Assembly (NCBI GenBank): GCA_904393115.1 | Contig: CAJFMX010000004.1 | Span: forward strand, 57,240 to 121,239 | Origin: an uncultured Clostridia bacterium | Lineage (GTDB): Bacteria; Bacillota; Clostridia; Christensenellales; UBA1750 | DNA length: 64,000 nucleotides | Direction of reading: 5' to 3' | In this document: positions 31,784 through 39,672 of the stretch, piece after piece | Numbering within the stretch: the stretch's first letter is position 1 | Layout: each line of letters opens with the position of its first letter | Translations under genes and position numbers: made by a program | Notes under the pieces: model-generated | The model's input: only the letters and a program-made list of their open reading frames with translations | Database searches by the model: none | Told to the model about the DNA's origin: nothing

Positions 31784-32887
31784 ATGAAATTCGTTTGCCA
31801 AAAAGAGGACCTGATGCAGGGACTTTCCGTGGCCTCCAAGGCCAGCGCCACGCGCTCGCCCCAGGCGGTGCTCGAGTGCGTGTCCATTGCGGCGGACTTT
31901 TCCGGCGTCCGCCTGCAGTGCACGGACCTGCAGATGGGGATCGAAACCGCGGTGCCGGCCATGGTCGCCGAGGAGGGGCGCGTGCTGCTCAACGCGCGGC
32001 TGCTCAACGAAATCGTGCGCAAGCTCCCGGACGGGGAGGTCACGCTCTCGGTCAGCGCCTCCAACCGCGCCACGATCAGCGCCGCCGGCTCCAAGACCAC
32101 GCTGCAGGGCATGTCCGCGCAGGACTTCCCCCAGCTCCCCGCCGTGCCGGAGGACGATCCCATCGAGCTCCCGCAGGTGCTTTTGCGCGACATGATCCGC
32201 GAAACGGGCTTTGCCGTCGCCGCGGACGACGCCCGCCCGATCCTGATGGGCATCTACCTGGAGGTCGAGGACGACGTTTTGACGCTCGTGGCGCTGGACG
32301 GCTTCCGCCTGGCCCGCCGCCGCGGCAAGCTGCTCGCAAGCGCCGGCAAGGTCTCGGCCGTGGTCTCCGGGCACTACTTCATCGAGGCGGGCAAGATCCT
32401 GAGCGACGACGATGCGCCGGTGACCCTGGCGCTCTCCAAGACGCACCTTCTGCTGCGGGCCAAGGGCTTTACGGTCATCATCCGGCTCCTGGAGGGCGAG
32501 TACATCAAGTACCGCCAGCTCCTGCCGCCCAGCTACGCCATCTCCACGCGGGTCTCCCGCGGCGAGCTTGCGGACTGCATCGACCGCGCGTCCCTCATGG
32601 CGCGCGAGGGCAAGAACAACCTGCTGCGCTTCTCGATCCGCCAGGACAAGCTCTCCATCACCTCCAACTCGGAGATGGGCGACGTCTACGAGGAGATGGA
32701 CGTCGAAACCACGGGCAGCGACATCGACATCGCCTTCAACGTGCGCTACATCACGGACGCAGTCAAGTCCATCGACGAGGAGCAGTTCCTCATCAAGCTC
32801 AATTCCAACATCTCCCCCTGCGTCTTGGTCCCCACCGAGGGCGAGGACTTCCTCTACCTGGTGCTGCCGGTGCGCACGGCGGGATAA
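31784..32887 (+). CDS. dnaN: DNA polymerase III beta subunit (sliding clamp)
   Basis: Ring-shaped processivity clamp. 367 residues with the three repeated clamp domains; recognisable parts are KFVCQKEDLMQGLSVASKA at the start, TISAAGSKTTLQGMSAQDFP near residue 102, LVALDGFRLARRRG near residue 168 and the ending LVLPVRTAG. The ATG has CGGAGGG upstream. It lies 44 bases after dnaA. Confidence 0.97.
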   Translation: MKFVCQKEDLMQGLSVASKASATRSPQAVLECVSIAADFSGVRLQCTDLQMGIETAVPAMVAEEGRVLLNARLLNEIVRKLPDGEVTLSVSASNRATISAAGSKTTLQGMSAQDFPQLPAVPEDDPIELPQVLLRDMIRETGFAVAADDARPILMGIYLEVEDDVLTLVALDGFRLARRRGKLLASAGKVSAVVSGHYFIEAGKILSDDDAPVTLALSKTHLLLRAKGFTVIIRLLEGEYIKYRQLLPPSYAISTRVSRGELADCIDRASLMAREGKNNLLRFSIRQDKLSITSNSEMGDVYEEMDVETTGSDIDIAFNVRYITDAVKSIDEEQFLIKLNSNISPCVLVPTEGEDFLYLVLPVRTAG

Positions 32888-32903
32888 AAAACCGCAAATC
32901 CTT

Positions 32904-32935
32904 GGGGGAAAGGTGGAGTCCGCCTTTCCCCTTTT
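32904..32935 (+). terminator. Terminator between dnaN and recF
   Basis: GGGGAAAGG pairs with CCTTTCCCC, followed by TTTTT. It lies where yaaA is found in many Firmicutes and would reduce recF expression. Confidence 0.75.
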
Positions 32936-32957
32936 TGCCGCATGGGGGAGGAACGAC

Positions 32958-34034
32958 ATGCGCATCACAAAGCTGACGCTGACGAATTTCCGGAACTACG
33001 CGCACTGCGAATTTGCGCCGGAGGGCGGCATCAACCTGATCGTGGGGGAAAACGCGCAGGGAAAGACCAACCTGCTGGAGGCCGTCTTCTTCTGCTGTTT
33101 CGGGCGCTCGCACAGGACCAGCCGGGAAAAGGACCTGATCGCCTACGACGAGGCCTTTGCGCGCATTCGCCTGGAGAGCGTGCGCACCGAAACGGCGCAC
33201 GACCTGCGCGTGCGCCTGTCCCGCGAGGAAGGGCGCAAGATCCACGTCGACGGCGCGCCGCTCTCCCGCATCGGGGAGCTGATGGGCCTGAACACCTGCG
33301 TGCTGTTCGCGCCGGAGCACCTGTCCATCGTCAAGGACGGGCCCGCGGAGCGGCGCCGCTTCCTGGACATGGAGCTCTCCCAGACCTATCCCGCGTATTT
33401 CTTCCTGCTGCAGCAGTACATGCGCGCCCTGCGCCAGCGCAACACGCTGCTGCGCTCCCTGCGCGAGCAGCCCGAGCTTCGCCAGACGCTCCCGGTCTGG
33501 GAGCAGCAGCTCGCGTCGCTGGGCTTTAAGATCATGCGCTATCGGGAGGAGTTCTGCGCGCGCCTTTCGCGCCTGGCCTCGGAGAACCACCGGGACATCA
33601 GCGGCGGGCGCGAATCCCTCACCGTAGAGTACAAGCCGGACTGCGAGGCGGGCGACGAAGCGTCGCTCCTGCGCGCCCTGGAAGCCGCCCGCCCGGAGGA
33701 CCTGCGCCGGTGCACCACGACGCGCGGCGTCCATCGCGACGAAATGGCGCTCACGCTCGACGGCCGCGAGATCCGCGCCTTTGGCTCCCAGGGCCAGCAG
33801 CGCACGGCCGCCCTCGCCCTCAAGCTCTCGGAGCTGGACCTCATCCGCGGGGAGACCGGCGAGTGGCCCATCCTCATGCTGGACGACGTCATGAGCGAAC
33901 TGGACGACCGCCGCCAGCGCTACCTTTTGGAGCGCATCCTTCCCGTGCAGACGCTGGTCACGGCCACCGCACAGGATGTCGCCTGGCCCAGCGCACGACG
34001 ATTCGTCGTCCGCAAGGGCGAAATCGTCGAATAG
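32958..34034 (+). CDS. recF: DNA replication and repair protein RecF
   Basis: SMC-like ATPase that loads RecA at single-strand gaps. Walker A GENAQGKTNLLEA begins at residue 30; RITKLTLTNFRNYAHCEFAPE precedes it. The ABC signature is in FGSQGQQRTAALALKLSEL near residue 275 and Walker B in ILMLDDVMSELDDRRQRYLL near residue 312. The ATG at 32958 has GGGGGAGGAACG upstream. 358 residues is usual. Unlike many Firmicutes, gyrB does not follow. Confidence 0.96.
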   Translation: MRITKLTLTNFRNYAHCEFAPEGGINLIVGENAQGKTNLLEAVFFCCFGRSHRTSREKDLIAYDEAFARIRLESVRTETAHDLRVRLSREEGRKIHVDGAPLSRIGELMGLNTCVLFAPEHLSIVKDGPAERRRFLDMELSQTYPAYFFLLQQYMRALRQRNTLLRSLREQPELRQTLPVWEQQLASLGFKIMRYREEFCARLSRLASENHRDISGGRESLTVEYKPDCEAGDEASLLRALEAARPEDLRRCTTTRGVHRDEMALTLDGREIRAFGSQGQQRTAALALKLSELDLIRGETGEWPILMLDDVMSELDDRRQRYLLERILPVQTLVTATAQDVAWPSARRFVVRKGEIVE

Positions 34035-34076
34035 AAAAAGCCCCGCGCCAAGAAGTGGCGCGGGGACGTTGTTTTC
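34035..34076. terminator. Bidirectional terminator after recF
   Basis: GCCCCGCGCCA pairs with TGGCGCGGGG plus C; GTTGTTTTC follows on the plus strand and CTTTTTCTA on the minus strand, so it works at least as well leftward. Confidence 0.75.
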
Positions 34077-34161
34077 TACAGGTGAAAGAGTTCACCTGCC
34101 CGAACTGAGAGTGATATTCGATCTGTCGCAGACGCTGGACCCTTGCTCTAAGGAGGAGAAA

Positions 34162-34302
34162 ATGAAGCGTGGGTTTTCGCGAACGCACAACCCGCTGATG
34201 AAGTGCGCTGCGGCGCTGCCTGACAAGGAAAGATGTCGTTCTTCCTGGGAAAGCCCCTTTCGCTTTCCACACCAATATCTTACACAAAACGGCCGGTTTT
34301 GA
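34162..34302 (+). CDS. Possible 46-residue small protein after recF
   Basis: An ATG with a near-perfect AAGGAGGAGAAA site opens a 46-codon frame (MKRGFSRTHNPLMKCAAALP, then charged residues, ending LTQNGRF). I do not recognise it. The strong ribosome binding site is the main support; the promoter is weak (a TTCACC-N16-GATATT at 34091-34118). It may be a real micro-protein or a chance frame in the origin region. Confidence 0.3.
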   Translation: MKRGFSRTHNPLMKCAAALPDKERCRSSWESPFRFPHQYLTQNGRF

Positions 34303-34439
34303 CAATAGAGAAAGGATCAAGAGACGGTTAAAGAAAATCAAACAATCCATGAAGGATTTTTGTCCGGCCCGCGCGGCGCAGATCCTTCCTTTTGTGCGCT
34401 GCGGAAGACGGGCCGGAAGAGGAGGTGTGGGATATAGAG

Positions 34440-34880
34440 AGTAGACGTAGTCGTAGTAGAGCCGTGGATTCTGTGGAAAACCTCGTTTTGTCGCATTTCT
34501 CTCGGGATTTCTAACCCCGGGCCGCTGTGGAATCCAGGGGCTTCCATCCACAAAACGCGCGGATTGTCCACACGGCCGGCGCTTTTGCGAAGGAAAGAAC
34601 GCTTCCCGCTGTGGACGAATTTTCGGGCAAGTGCAGCAAAGCCCAATTGACAAACCGGTTATTCCTATTTTTGCATATTTATTCAATCTATGCACGGCCA
34701 TGCAGGAGGAATATCCACAGAATGCAAGGGGTGTGGATGAATTTCAACAGCGGTTATCCACAGCGCGGGCGGGAGGTCAAATCCCTTCCGCTGCGCCCGT
34801 TGTTTTCCAGGCCGGGGCGAAAAACCTTGCGCTTGCGTGTGACTTATCCCCAAACTGTGCAGAGATTGTGGATAACTCGT
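34440..34880. other. oriC: Probable oriC: second DnaA-box cluster with AT-rich stretch
   Basis: Part of a 1.14-kb gene-poor stretch (34035-35176). Perfect boxes are TTATCCACA at 34754-34762 and TGTGGATAA at 34867-34875; boxes with one mismatch are at 34472-34480, 34564-34572, 34711-34719, 34732-34740 and 34844-34852. An AT-rich stretch at about 34645-34692 could be the unwinding element. Gene orientation diverges near dnaA/rpmH, as expected around an origin. In Bacillus the second cluster lies between dnaA and dnaN; here it lies after recF. Confidence 0.75.
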
Positions 34881-35046
34881 TTTGTGTGGAAGGTTCCTGG
34901 CGCAGGCGCGGATATGCAGTCTGGACACGGCCTCTTTTGTTTTGGATTGATGCGGCAGACGCGGGCCGGGCTTCTGAATGGCACAGCAAGGGGATTCCGC
35001 GGGAGAAGGGACTTCCCTCCCTCTTTTCCAAATGGGAAAAGTGGTG

Positions 35047-35052
35047 TATAAT
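35047..35052 (+). promoter_or_regulatory. Probable -10 for the GH130 pair, with a structured leader
   Basis: TATAAT at 35047-35052 with a poor -35 (TTTTCC near 35024). The leader of about 115 bases can fold: GGACC (35066-35070) with GGTCC (35137-35141), CGGCAG near 35090 with CTGCCG near 35132, and CGCGG with CCGCG inside. I do not recognise a known riboswitch. Confidence 0.4.
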
Positions 35053-35176
35053 GGCCTTGCAGGCCGGACCCCCTCCTGGATGCGGGAAACGGCAGAAGAC
35101 GCTCGGCTGCGCGGGGGATACCGCGGCGAAACTGCCGGTCCATTGTGGCCGGTTGATGATAAAGGAGGAAGAGACC

Positions 35177-36196
35177 ATGACAAAGATCCTGACTGGCGGC
35201 CCCTTGCCCAACATCCCCTGGGAGGACAAGCCCGCCTCCGTCGTCAACGCCCCGGTTTGGCGCTTCAGCGGCAACCCCGTCATCGACCGCAACCCCGTAA
35301 AGGGCGTGGCGCGCATCTTCAACAGCGCCGTGGCTCCCTTTGAGGACGGCTTTGTCGCGGTCCTGCGCGGCGAGCAGGTCAACGGCATCCCGCACATCTA
35401 CATGGGCTATTCCCGCGACGCCATCCATTGGAAGATCGACGAAAACAAGATCCCCTTTGTGGACGAGGAGGGCAAGCCCTTCATGCCGGGCTACGCCTAC
35501 GACCCGCGCCTGGTCAAGGTCGAGGACACCTACTACATCATGTGGTGCACGGACTTCTACGGCGCGGCCATAGGCCTAGCGCGCACGAAGGACTTCAAGA
35601 CCTTTGTCCGCATGGAGAATCCCTTCATTCCCTTTAACCGCAACGCGGTCCTCTTCCCGCGCAAGGTCAACGGCAAATACCTCATGCTCTCGCGCCCCTC
35701 GGACAGCGGGCACACGCCCTTTGGCGACATCTTCCTGTCCGAATCGCCGGACATGATCTATTGGGGCCGGCACCGCCACGTCATGAGCCGCGGCTTGGAG
35801 TGGTGGCAGTCGCTCAAGGTCGGCGGCGGCGCGGCGCCCATCGAGACGGACGAGGGCTGGCTGCTGTTCTACCACGGCGTGTCGGGCACCTGCAACGGCT
35901 ACGTCTACTCCATCGGCGGCGCGATTCTGGACATTGACCAGCCGTCCATCGTCAAGTACCGCTGCGAGAACTTCCTGCTCACGCCCGAGGCCCCGTACGA
36001 GGAGCGCGGATTCGTGGCCAACGTCTGCTTCCCCTGCGCGACGCTGCAGGACACCGAGACCGGCCGCATCGCCATCTACTACGGCGCGGCGGATTCCGTG
36101 GTGGGCCTTGCGTTTACCGAGGTAAACGAGGTCGTCTCCTACATCAAGGACCACAGCAAACTCACGGATACCGACACGGAAATCGGCATCCGCTAA
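35177..36196 (+). CDS. GH130 family beta-1,4-mannooligosaccharide phosphorylase-like enzyme
   Basis: Five-bladed propeller phosphorylase that splits beta-mannosides with phosphate to give mannose 1-phosphate. Recognisable blocks are IFNSAVAPFEDGFVAVLRGEQ near residue 47, GYAYDPRLVKVEDTYYIMWC near residue 105 (catalytic Asp about 109 in the YDPRL motif), LFPRKVNGKYLMLSRPSD near residue 157 and IYYGAADSVVGLA near residue 297. 339 residues and the missing N-terminal extension place it in a GH130_2-like group, known for mannooligosaccharide phosphorylase; the exact substrate is uncertain. No signal peptide, so cytoplasmic. AGGAGGAAGAGACC precedes the ATG; the next GH130 gene follows by 34 bases. 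Confidence 0.88.
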   Translation: MTKILTGGPLPNIPWEDKPASVVNAPVWRFSGNPVIDRNPVKGVARIFNSAVAPFEDGFVAVLRGEQVNGIPHIYMGYSRDAIHWKIDENKIPFVDEEGKPFMPGYAYDPRLVKVEDTYYIMWCTDFYGAAIGLARTKDFKTFVRMENPFIPFNRNAVLFPRKVNGKYLMLSRPSDSGHTPFGDIFLSESPDMIYWGRHRHVMSRGLEWWQSLKVGGGAAPIETDEGWLLFYHGVSGTCNGYVYSIGGAILDIDQPSIVKYRCENFLLTPEAPYEERGFVANVCFPCATLQDTETGRIAIYYGAADSVVGLAFTEVNEVVSYIKDHSKLTDTDTEIGIR

Positions 36197-36230
36197 GGTT
36201 TGACCCAAAGATTTCGGAGGAAAAAGAAAC

Positions 36231-37403
36231 ATGCTGCATCCCAATTATTACGTGGAAAAGGCGAAGGTGGACAAGCTGATCGCCCGCAAGAACGTCGTAT
36301 CCGACATCTACAACGGCATCTATGACCGCTACGAGTATCCCGTGCTCACGCGCGAATTCGCGCCCGTGCACTGGAGATACGACCTCAACCCCGAGACGAA
36401 CCCCTACTTCATGGAGCGCCTGGGCATCAACGCCGTGCTCAACAGCGGCGCGATCTACCTCAACGGCAAGTTCTACCTCGTCGTGCGCGTGGAGGGCGCG
36501 GACCGCAAGTCCTTCTTCGCGGTGGCTGAGTCCGACACCGGCATCGACGGCTTCCACTTCTGGGACTATCCCATTTCGCTGCCCGACACCTGCCCGGAGG
36601 AGACCAACGTCTACGACATGCGCCTGACCCAGCACGAGGACGGCTGGATCTACGGCGTGTTCTGCTCCGAGAGCAAGGACCCGAGCGATCCCGACCTCTC
36701 GGCCGCGGTCGCGGCGGCGGGCATCGTGCGCACCAAGGACCTCAAGAAGTGGGAGCGCCTGCCCAACCTCAAGACCCTGCGCTCGCCCCAGCAGCGCAAC
36801 GTGGTCCTGCATCCGGAGTTCGTCGACGGAAAGTACGCCTTCTACACCCGGCCCATGGACGGCTTCATCGAGACGGGTTCCGGCTCGGGCATCGGCTTTG
36901 GCCTGTGCGAGGACATCACCCATCCCGTCATCGACGAGGAGAAGATGACCTCCATCCGCCGCTACCACACCATCACCGAGGCCAAGAACGGCGCGGGCTG
37001 CGTGCCGATCAAGACCGACCGCGGCTGGATCCACATCGCCCACGGCGTGCGCAACTGCGCCTCCGGCCTGCGCTACGTGCTCTACGTCTTTGCCACGGAC
37101 CTCAACGACCCCAGCAAGGTCATCGCGGAGCCCTCGGGCGTGTTCCTCGTTCCCCGCAAGGAGGAGCGCGTGGGCGACGTCTCCAACGTCGTGTTTGCCT
37201 GCGGCGCCTGCGTCAAGGACGACGTGGTCTACATCTACTACGCCTCCTCGGACACGCGCATGCACGTGGCCACCACCACCATCGACCGCCTGGTGGACTA
37301 TACCTTCAACACGCCCTCCGATCCCCTGCGCAGCCCGGACTGCGTCAAGCAGCGCTGCGAGCTCATCGACAGGAACCTGGAGATCCTCAAGACCATGGCC
37401 TAA
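36231..37403 (+). CDS. 4-O-beta-D-mannosyl-D-glucose phosphorylase (GH130_1)
   Basis: Cytoplasmic enzyme that converts mannosyl-glucose plus phosphate to mannose 1-phosphate and glucose, the last step of the epimerase-linked mannan pathway. The 390-residue length and the blocks [18 protein letters not shown] near residue 48, [21 protein letters not shown] near residue 94, [18 protein letters not shown] near residue 125 (catalytic Asp about 129), [22 protein letters not shown] near residue 186 and [17 protein letters not shown] near the end are those of MGP/RaMP1. No mannobiose 2-epimerase or transporter is in the window. Confidence 0.93.
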   Translation: MLHPNYYVEKAKVDKLIARKNVVSDIYNGIYDRYEYPVLTREFAPVHWRYDLNPETNPYFMERLGINAVLNSGAIYLNGKFYLVVRVEGADRKSFFAVAESDTGIDGFHFWDYPISLPDTCPEETNVYDMRLTQHEDGWIYGVFCSESKDPSDPDLSAAVAAAGIVRTKDLKKWERLPNLKTLRSPQQRNVVLHPEFVDGKYAFYTRPMDGFIETGSGSGIGFGLCEDITHPVIDEEKMTSIRRYHTITEAKNGAGCVPIKTDRGWIHIAHGVRNCASGLRYVLYVFATDLNDPSKVIAEPSGVFLVPRKEERVGDVSNVVFACGACVKDDVVYIYYASSDTRMHVATTTIDRLVDYTFNTPSDPLRSPDCVKQRCELIDRNLEILKTMA

Positions 37404-37417
37404 GCTTCGCGCTTGCC

Positions 37418-37454
37418 AGCCCCCGGCGGAACGCTCCGCCGGGGGCTCTTTTTT
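37418..37454 (+). terminator. Terminator of the GH130 operon
   Basis: A perfect 13-bp stem, AGCCCCCGGCGGA with TCCGCCGGGGGCT, a 4-base loop and CTTTTTTC. Confidence 0.92.
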
Positions 37455-37480
37455 CGGAAAAATTTTTTTGCAGCGCGCAT

Positions 37481-37509
37481 TTGAAAAAAACAGAAAAATC
37501 TGCTATACT
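37481..37509 (+). promoter_or_regulatory. Promoter TTGAAA-N17-TATACT for the CarD operon
   Basis: -35 at 37481-37486 and -10 at 37504-37509; the transcript would start about 4 bases before the leader hairpin. Confidence 0.75.
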
Positions 37510-37520
37510 ATAGACAATAC

Positions 37521-37580
37521 AACGTGCAGTTTGCTTTGCGGAACGTAAGTCCTGTTGCAGCAAACTGCACGTTTTCTTTG
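37521..37580 (+). terminator. Leader hairpin/attenuator at the start of the CarD operon transcript
   Basis: A perfect 14-bp stem, AACGTGCAGTTTGC (37521-37534) with its complement (37560-37573), and a 25-base loop, followed by TTCTTTG. It stands between promoter and first gene, as in the amt leader. Confidence 0.75.
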
Positions 37581-37595
37581 AAAAGAGGGGATTCG

Positions 37596-37880
37596 ATGCG
37601 CCGCTGTGACAACGGCATCCCGGCCTTTCCCAAGGGGGAAAGAAGGCTGCTGAACCTGCCGGACTGCGTGTTCCTCACCGAACAGGGCCGCTGCCGCATC
37701 CTCCGCGTTCCGGAGTGCGCGGGGGAAACCTGCTCCTTCTGCCGCAGCCGGGCCTGCGCCGAGGACGCGAATCGGCGCTGGAAAACGCGCATGAACGTCC
37801 TGGACGACGCGCGGCAGGCGCGCATCGCCGCGGCGTACTTCGGAGGAAAAATGCCCTGGAAGGAGGGAAAGAATGGCTGA
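37596..37880 (+). CDS. Small cysteine-rich protein, unknown family
   Basis: A 94-residue protein with seven Cys, including the cluster CAGETCSFCRSRAC near residue 41 (C-x4-C-x2-C-x4-C), and the ending IAAAYFGGKMPWKEG. I have the impression of a conserved clostridial family with a GRCxIL strand, a cysteine knot and a terminal YY/GKMPW motif, but no function is known to me; a zinc or Fe-S site is plausible. The ATG at 37596 has AAAAGAGGGG upstream. The end overlaps the CarD gene by 8 bases, so the two are coupled. Confidence 0.7.
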   Translation: MRRCDNGIPAFPKGERRLLNLPDCVFLTEQGRCRILRVPECAGETCSFCRSRACAEDANRRWKTRMNVLDDARQARIAAAYFGGKMPWKEGKNG

Positions 37881-38421
37881 AGTCAATGAGATCGTCCGCT
37901 ATGGAGCGCAGGGCATCTGCCGCATCCAGCAGATCGAGGAAAAGTCCATCGGCGCCTCGCGCCGGCTCTACTACGTGCTCAAACCCGTGTACCACGAGGA
38001 CTCGACGATCTTCGTCCCCGTGGATAACCCGGCCCTCACCGGGAAAATGCACCGGCTGCTCCGCGCGCAGGAGGTGCTGCAGCTCCTTTCCGGTTTGGCT
38101 GGCGACGATGGCCTGTGGGTGGAGGACGAGGCGCAGCGCCGGGAGGCCTACGAGCAGATCCTGCGCAGCGGCGACCGCGTGGGCATGGCGCGCCTCATCC
38201 GCGCGCTGTCCCTGCAAAAGGTCCGGCTCGGCGCGCAGCGCAAGAAGCTGCACGCCGCCGAGGAGGCCATCCTCAAGGAGGCGGAGCGCGAGCTGAACGA
38301 GGAGTTCGCCTACGTGCTCGGCCTCTCCCTGGAGGAGACGCCGGCCTTTATTCGGAATCTCATCAAAACGGACGAAGAAAGCGAGGAGGCCTTTGCCGCC
38401 CATTTGAAGGAAAAGAACTAG
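37873..38421 (+). CDS. CarD/CdnL-TRCF family RNA polymerase-binding regulator
   Basis: Binds RNA polymerase beta subunit and influences open-complex formation. The N-terminal Tudor-like RID domain has VNEIVRYGAQGICRIQQIEEK, YYVLKPVYHEDSTIFVPVDN; the rest is helical (LIRALSLQKVRL, KKLHAAEEAILKEAERELNEEFAYVLGLS), ending like CdnL. 182 residues is close to the family. It lies in a three-gene unit with a Cys-rich small protein before and a small unknown protein after. Confidence 0.9.
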   Translation: MAEVNEIVRYGAQGICRIQQIEEKSIGASRRLYYVLKPVYHEDSTIFVPVDNPALTGKMHRLLRAQEVLQLLSGLAGDDGLWVEDEAQRREAYEQILRSGDRVGMARLIRALSLQKVRLGAQRKKLHAAEEAILKEAERELNEEFAYVLGLSLEETPAFIRNLIKTDEESEEAFAAHLKEKN

Positions 38422-38433
38422 GAGGAACCCGCC

Positions 38434-38676
38434 ATGAAGAGAATCCTGTCCGCTTGCTTAAACCAGACGATCCTGTTTTCCTGCAAGGAAAACGTGCCCC
38501 AGGAATGGGCCGTCCGCTCGGTCCAGGAGGAATACGCGGCCTATCTCCGCCAGCTCGACGAGAGAAAGATCCGCTACCGCATCGTGGAGGAGACCGCGCA
38601 GGCAGATGGCTCCATCCTCCTAAAAATCAAGCGCCAGAACAACCAGTATGACGTGGGAACCTATCTGGACGACTGA
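38434..38676 (+). CDS. Hypothetical protein, 80 residues
   Basis: Not recognised. The sequence suggests an alpha-beta fold: KRILSACLNQTILFSCKEN, a helix VRSVQEEYAAYLRQLDERKIRYRIVEE, then SILLKIKRQNNQYDVGTYLDD. GGAGGAACCC precedes the ATG 13 bases after the CarD gene, and a strong terminator follows, so it is the last gene of the operon. No signal peptide. A small cytoplasmic accessory protein is the most I can say. Confidence 0.65.
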   Translation: MKRILSACLNQTILFSCKENVPQEWAVRSVQEEYAAYLRQLDERKIRYRIVEETAQADGSILLKIKRQNNQYDVGTYLDD

Positions 38677-38677
38677 G

Positions 38678-38722
38678 AAAGGCGCGCCACCCCCGGGCCT
38701 TGGGGAGGGCGCGCCTTTTTTT
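38678..38722. terminator. Bidirectional terminator between CarD operon and vanY
   Basis: AAAGGCGCGCC pairs with GGCGCGCCTTT and a T run follows; on the minus strand TTTC follows. Confidence 0.85.
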
Positions 38723-39548
38723 AATCCGCGAGGGATTCCAGGTATTCCTCCAGGCAAAGGCCCAGGTCGTGCATCTCCTCCGCGGCCTCCTTTCCCACGA
38801 AGCGGAAGTGCCAGGGCTCGTACGCGATGCCGGTCTTTTCGGTCTTGTCGTTGGGATAGCGCAGGATGAAGCCGTATTTCCAGGCGTTTTCCGCCAGCCA
38901 CTGGAACTCCGGCGTGCTCTCCTGGGTCTCGTCGAGCATCTGGTTGGAGAGGGAGACGATGTCCACCGCGAGCCCGGTCTGGTGCTCGCTCGTCCCCGGC
39001 CGGGCGACCCAGCGCGCGGCCTCCGCCTGCGCCGCCTCCAGGGAAACGCCCTCGGCCATCACGCGCTGGACCTTGTTGTCGTAGAGCTCCTGCTGCCGCT
39101 CCTGGGACCGGTAGGAGGAGCAGATCAGGGGCGAGAGCCCTGCCTGAGACATGTCGCCAAGCATGTTCTGCAGGTCGGGATACGCCCGCGCATCTACCGC
39201 CTGGTCGTTTTGCACGGGCACCAGCTCCCCCGGGACAAAGTCCTCGGGCAGGGGCGTCCAGGGGTTGACCAGGAGCAGGAGGCCGTCCGCCTCGCCGAAG
39301 GCGGCGTCGGCCGCGGCCCCCTCGTCTGCGGGCGGGGCGGGCTGTCCCTGCGCGCCGCCGTCCCCGGCGCCGCGCCCCGGATTCCGCTGGGAGAGAAAGG
39401 CAAACAGGGAGACCACCGCAAGGGCCGCGCACAGGAGTAGGAGGAGCGGCGCCCGGCCGTCCACGGGCTGCGCGCGCCGGGAAGCCCGCGGAGGCCGGCT
39501 CTGCGCGACGGCGCGCGCGGGTTCTTGATCTGGAAAGCGATTTTGCAT
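38721..39548 (-). CDS. D-alanyl-D-alanine carboxypeptidase, VanY type
   Basis: Zinc peptidase that trims the D-Ala end of peptidoglycan stem peptides outside the membrane. The N-terminus has a basic stretch and one membrane anchor (LLLLLCAALAVVSLFAFL, residues 35-52), then a Gly/Ala/Pro-rich linker. The M15B domain has SSYRSQERQQELY near residue 145, the zinc motif TSEHQTGLAVDIV near residue 187 and EPWHFRFVG near residue 246. 275 residues. The ATG at 39548 has AAAGGGG upstream. The promoter region carries an 18-bp-spaced direct repeat (39571-39601). No vancomycin-resistance genes are nearby, so it is probably a housekeeping enzyme. Confidence 0.9.
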   Translation of the reverse strand: MQNRFPDQEPARAVAQSRPPRASRRAQPVDGRAPLLLLLCAALAVVSLFAFLSQRNPGRGAGDGGAQGQPAPPADEGAAADAAFGEADGLLLLVNPWTPLPEDFVPGELVPVQNDQAVDARAYPDLQNMLGDMSQAGLSPLICSSYRSQERQQELYDNKVQRVMAEGVSLEAAQAEAARWVARPGTSEHQTGLAVDIVSLSNQMLDETQESTPEFQWLAENAWKYGFILRYPNDKTEKTGIAYEPWHFRFVGKEAAEEMHDLGLCLEEYLESLAD

Positions 39549-39570
39549 GGAGAAAACGCCCCTTTCGCAA

Positions 39571-39601
39571 AAGTTTTGCCCCCGACAGAAGTTCTGCCCC
39601 C
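39571..39601. repeat. Direct repeat in the vanY promoter region
   Basis: AAGTTTTGCCCCC (39571-39583) and AAGTTCTGCCCCC (39589-39601) differ in one base and are 18 bp apart. They lie just downstream of a minus-strand TATACT (39602-39607), a likely -10 of vanY. The arrangement is that of a direct-repeat operator, for example for a response regulator. Confidence 0.5.
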
Positions 39602-39672
39602 AGTATAGGGCGGCCGCGTATCCCCTCCATTGCAAAACCATATCCAAAGGGTATGCGGGTTGTGTACAAATT

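Noticed and set aside
32888..32957. A hidden yaaA (S4-domain) gene between dnaN and recF
   Set aside because: The gap is only 70 bases and holds a terminator; no room for the gene.
34442..34460. Repeated TAG trinucleotides resembling a DnaA-trio element
   Set aside because: They are not evenly spaced and do not border the AT-rich stretch, so I do not claim an unwinding element here.
38721..39548. vanY as a sign of glycopeptide resistance
   Set aside because: No vanA/H/X/R/S genes are near and VanY-type carboxypeptidases are common housekeeping enzymes.
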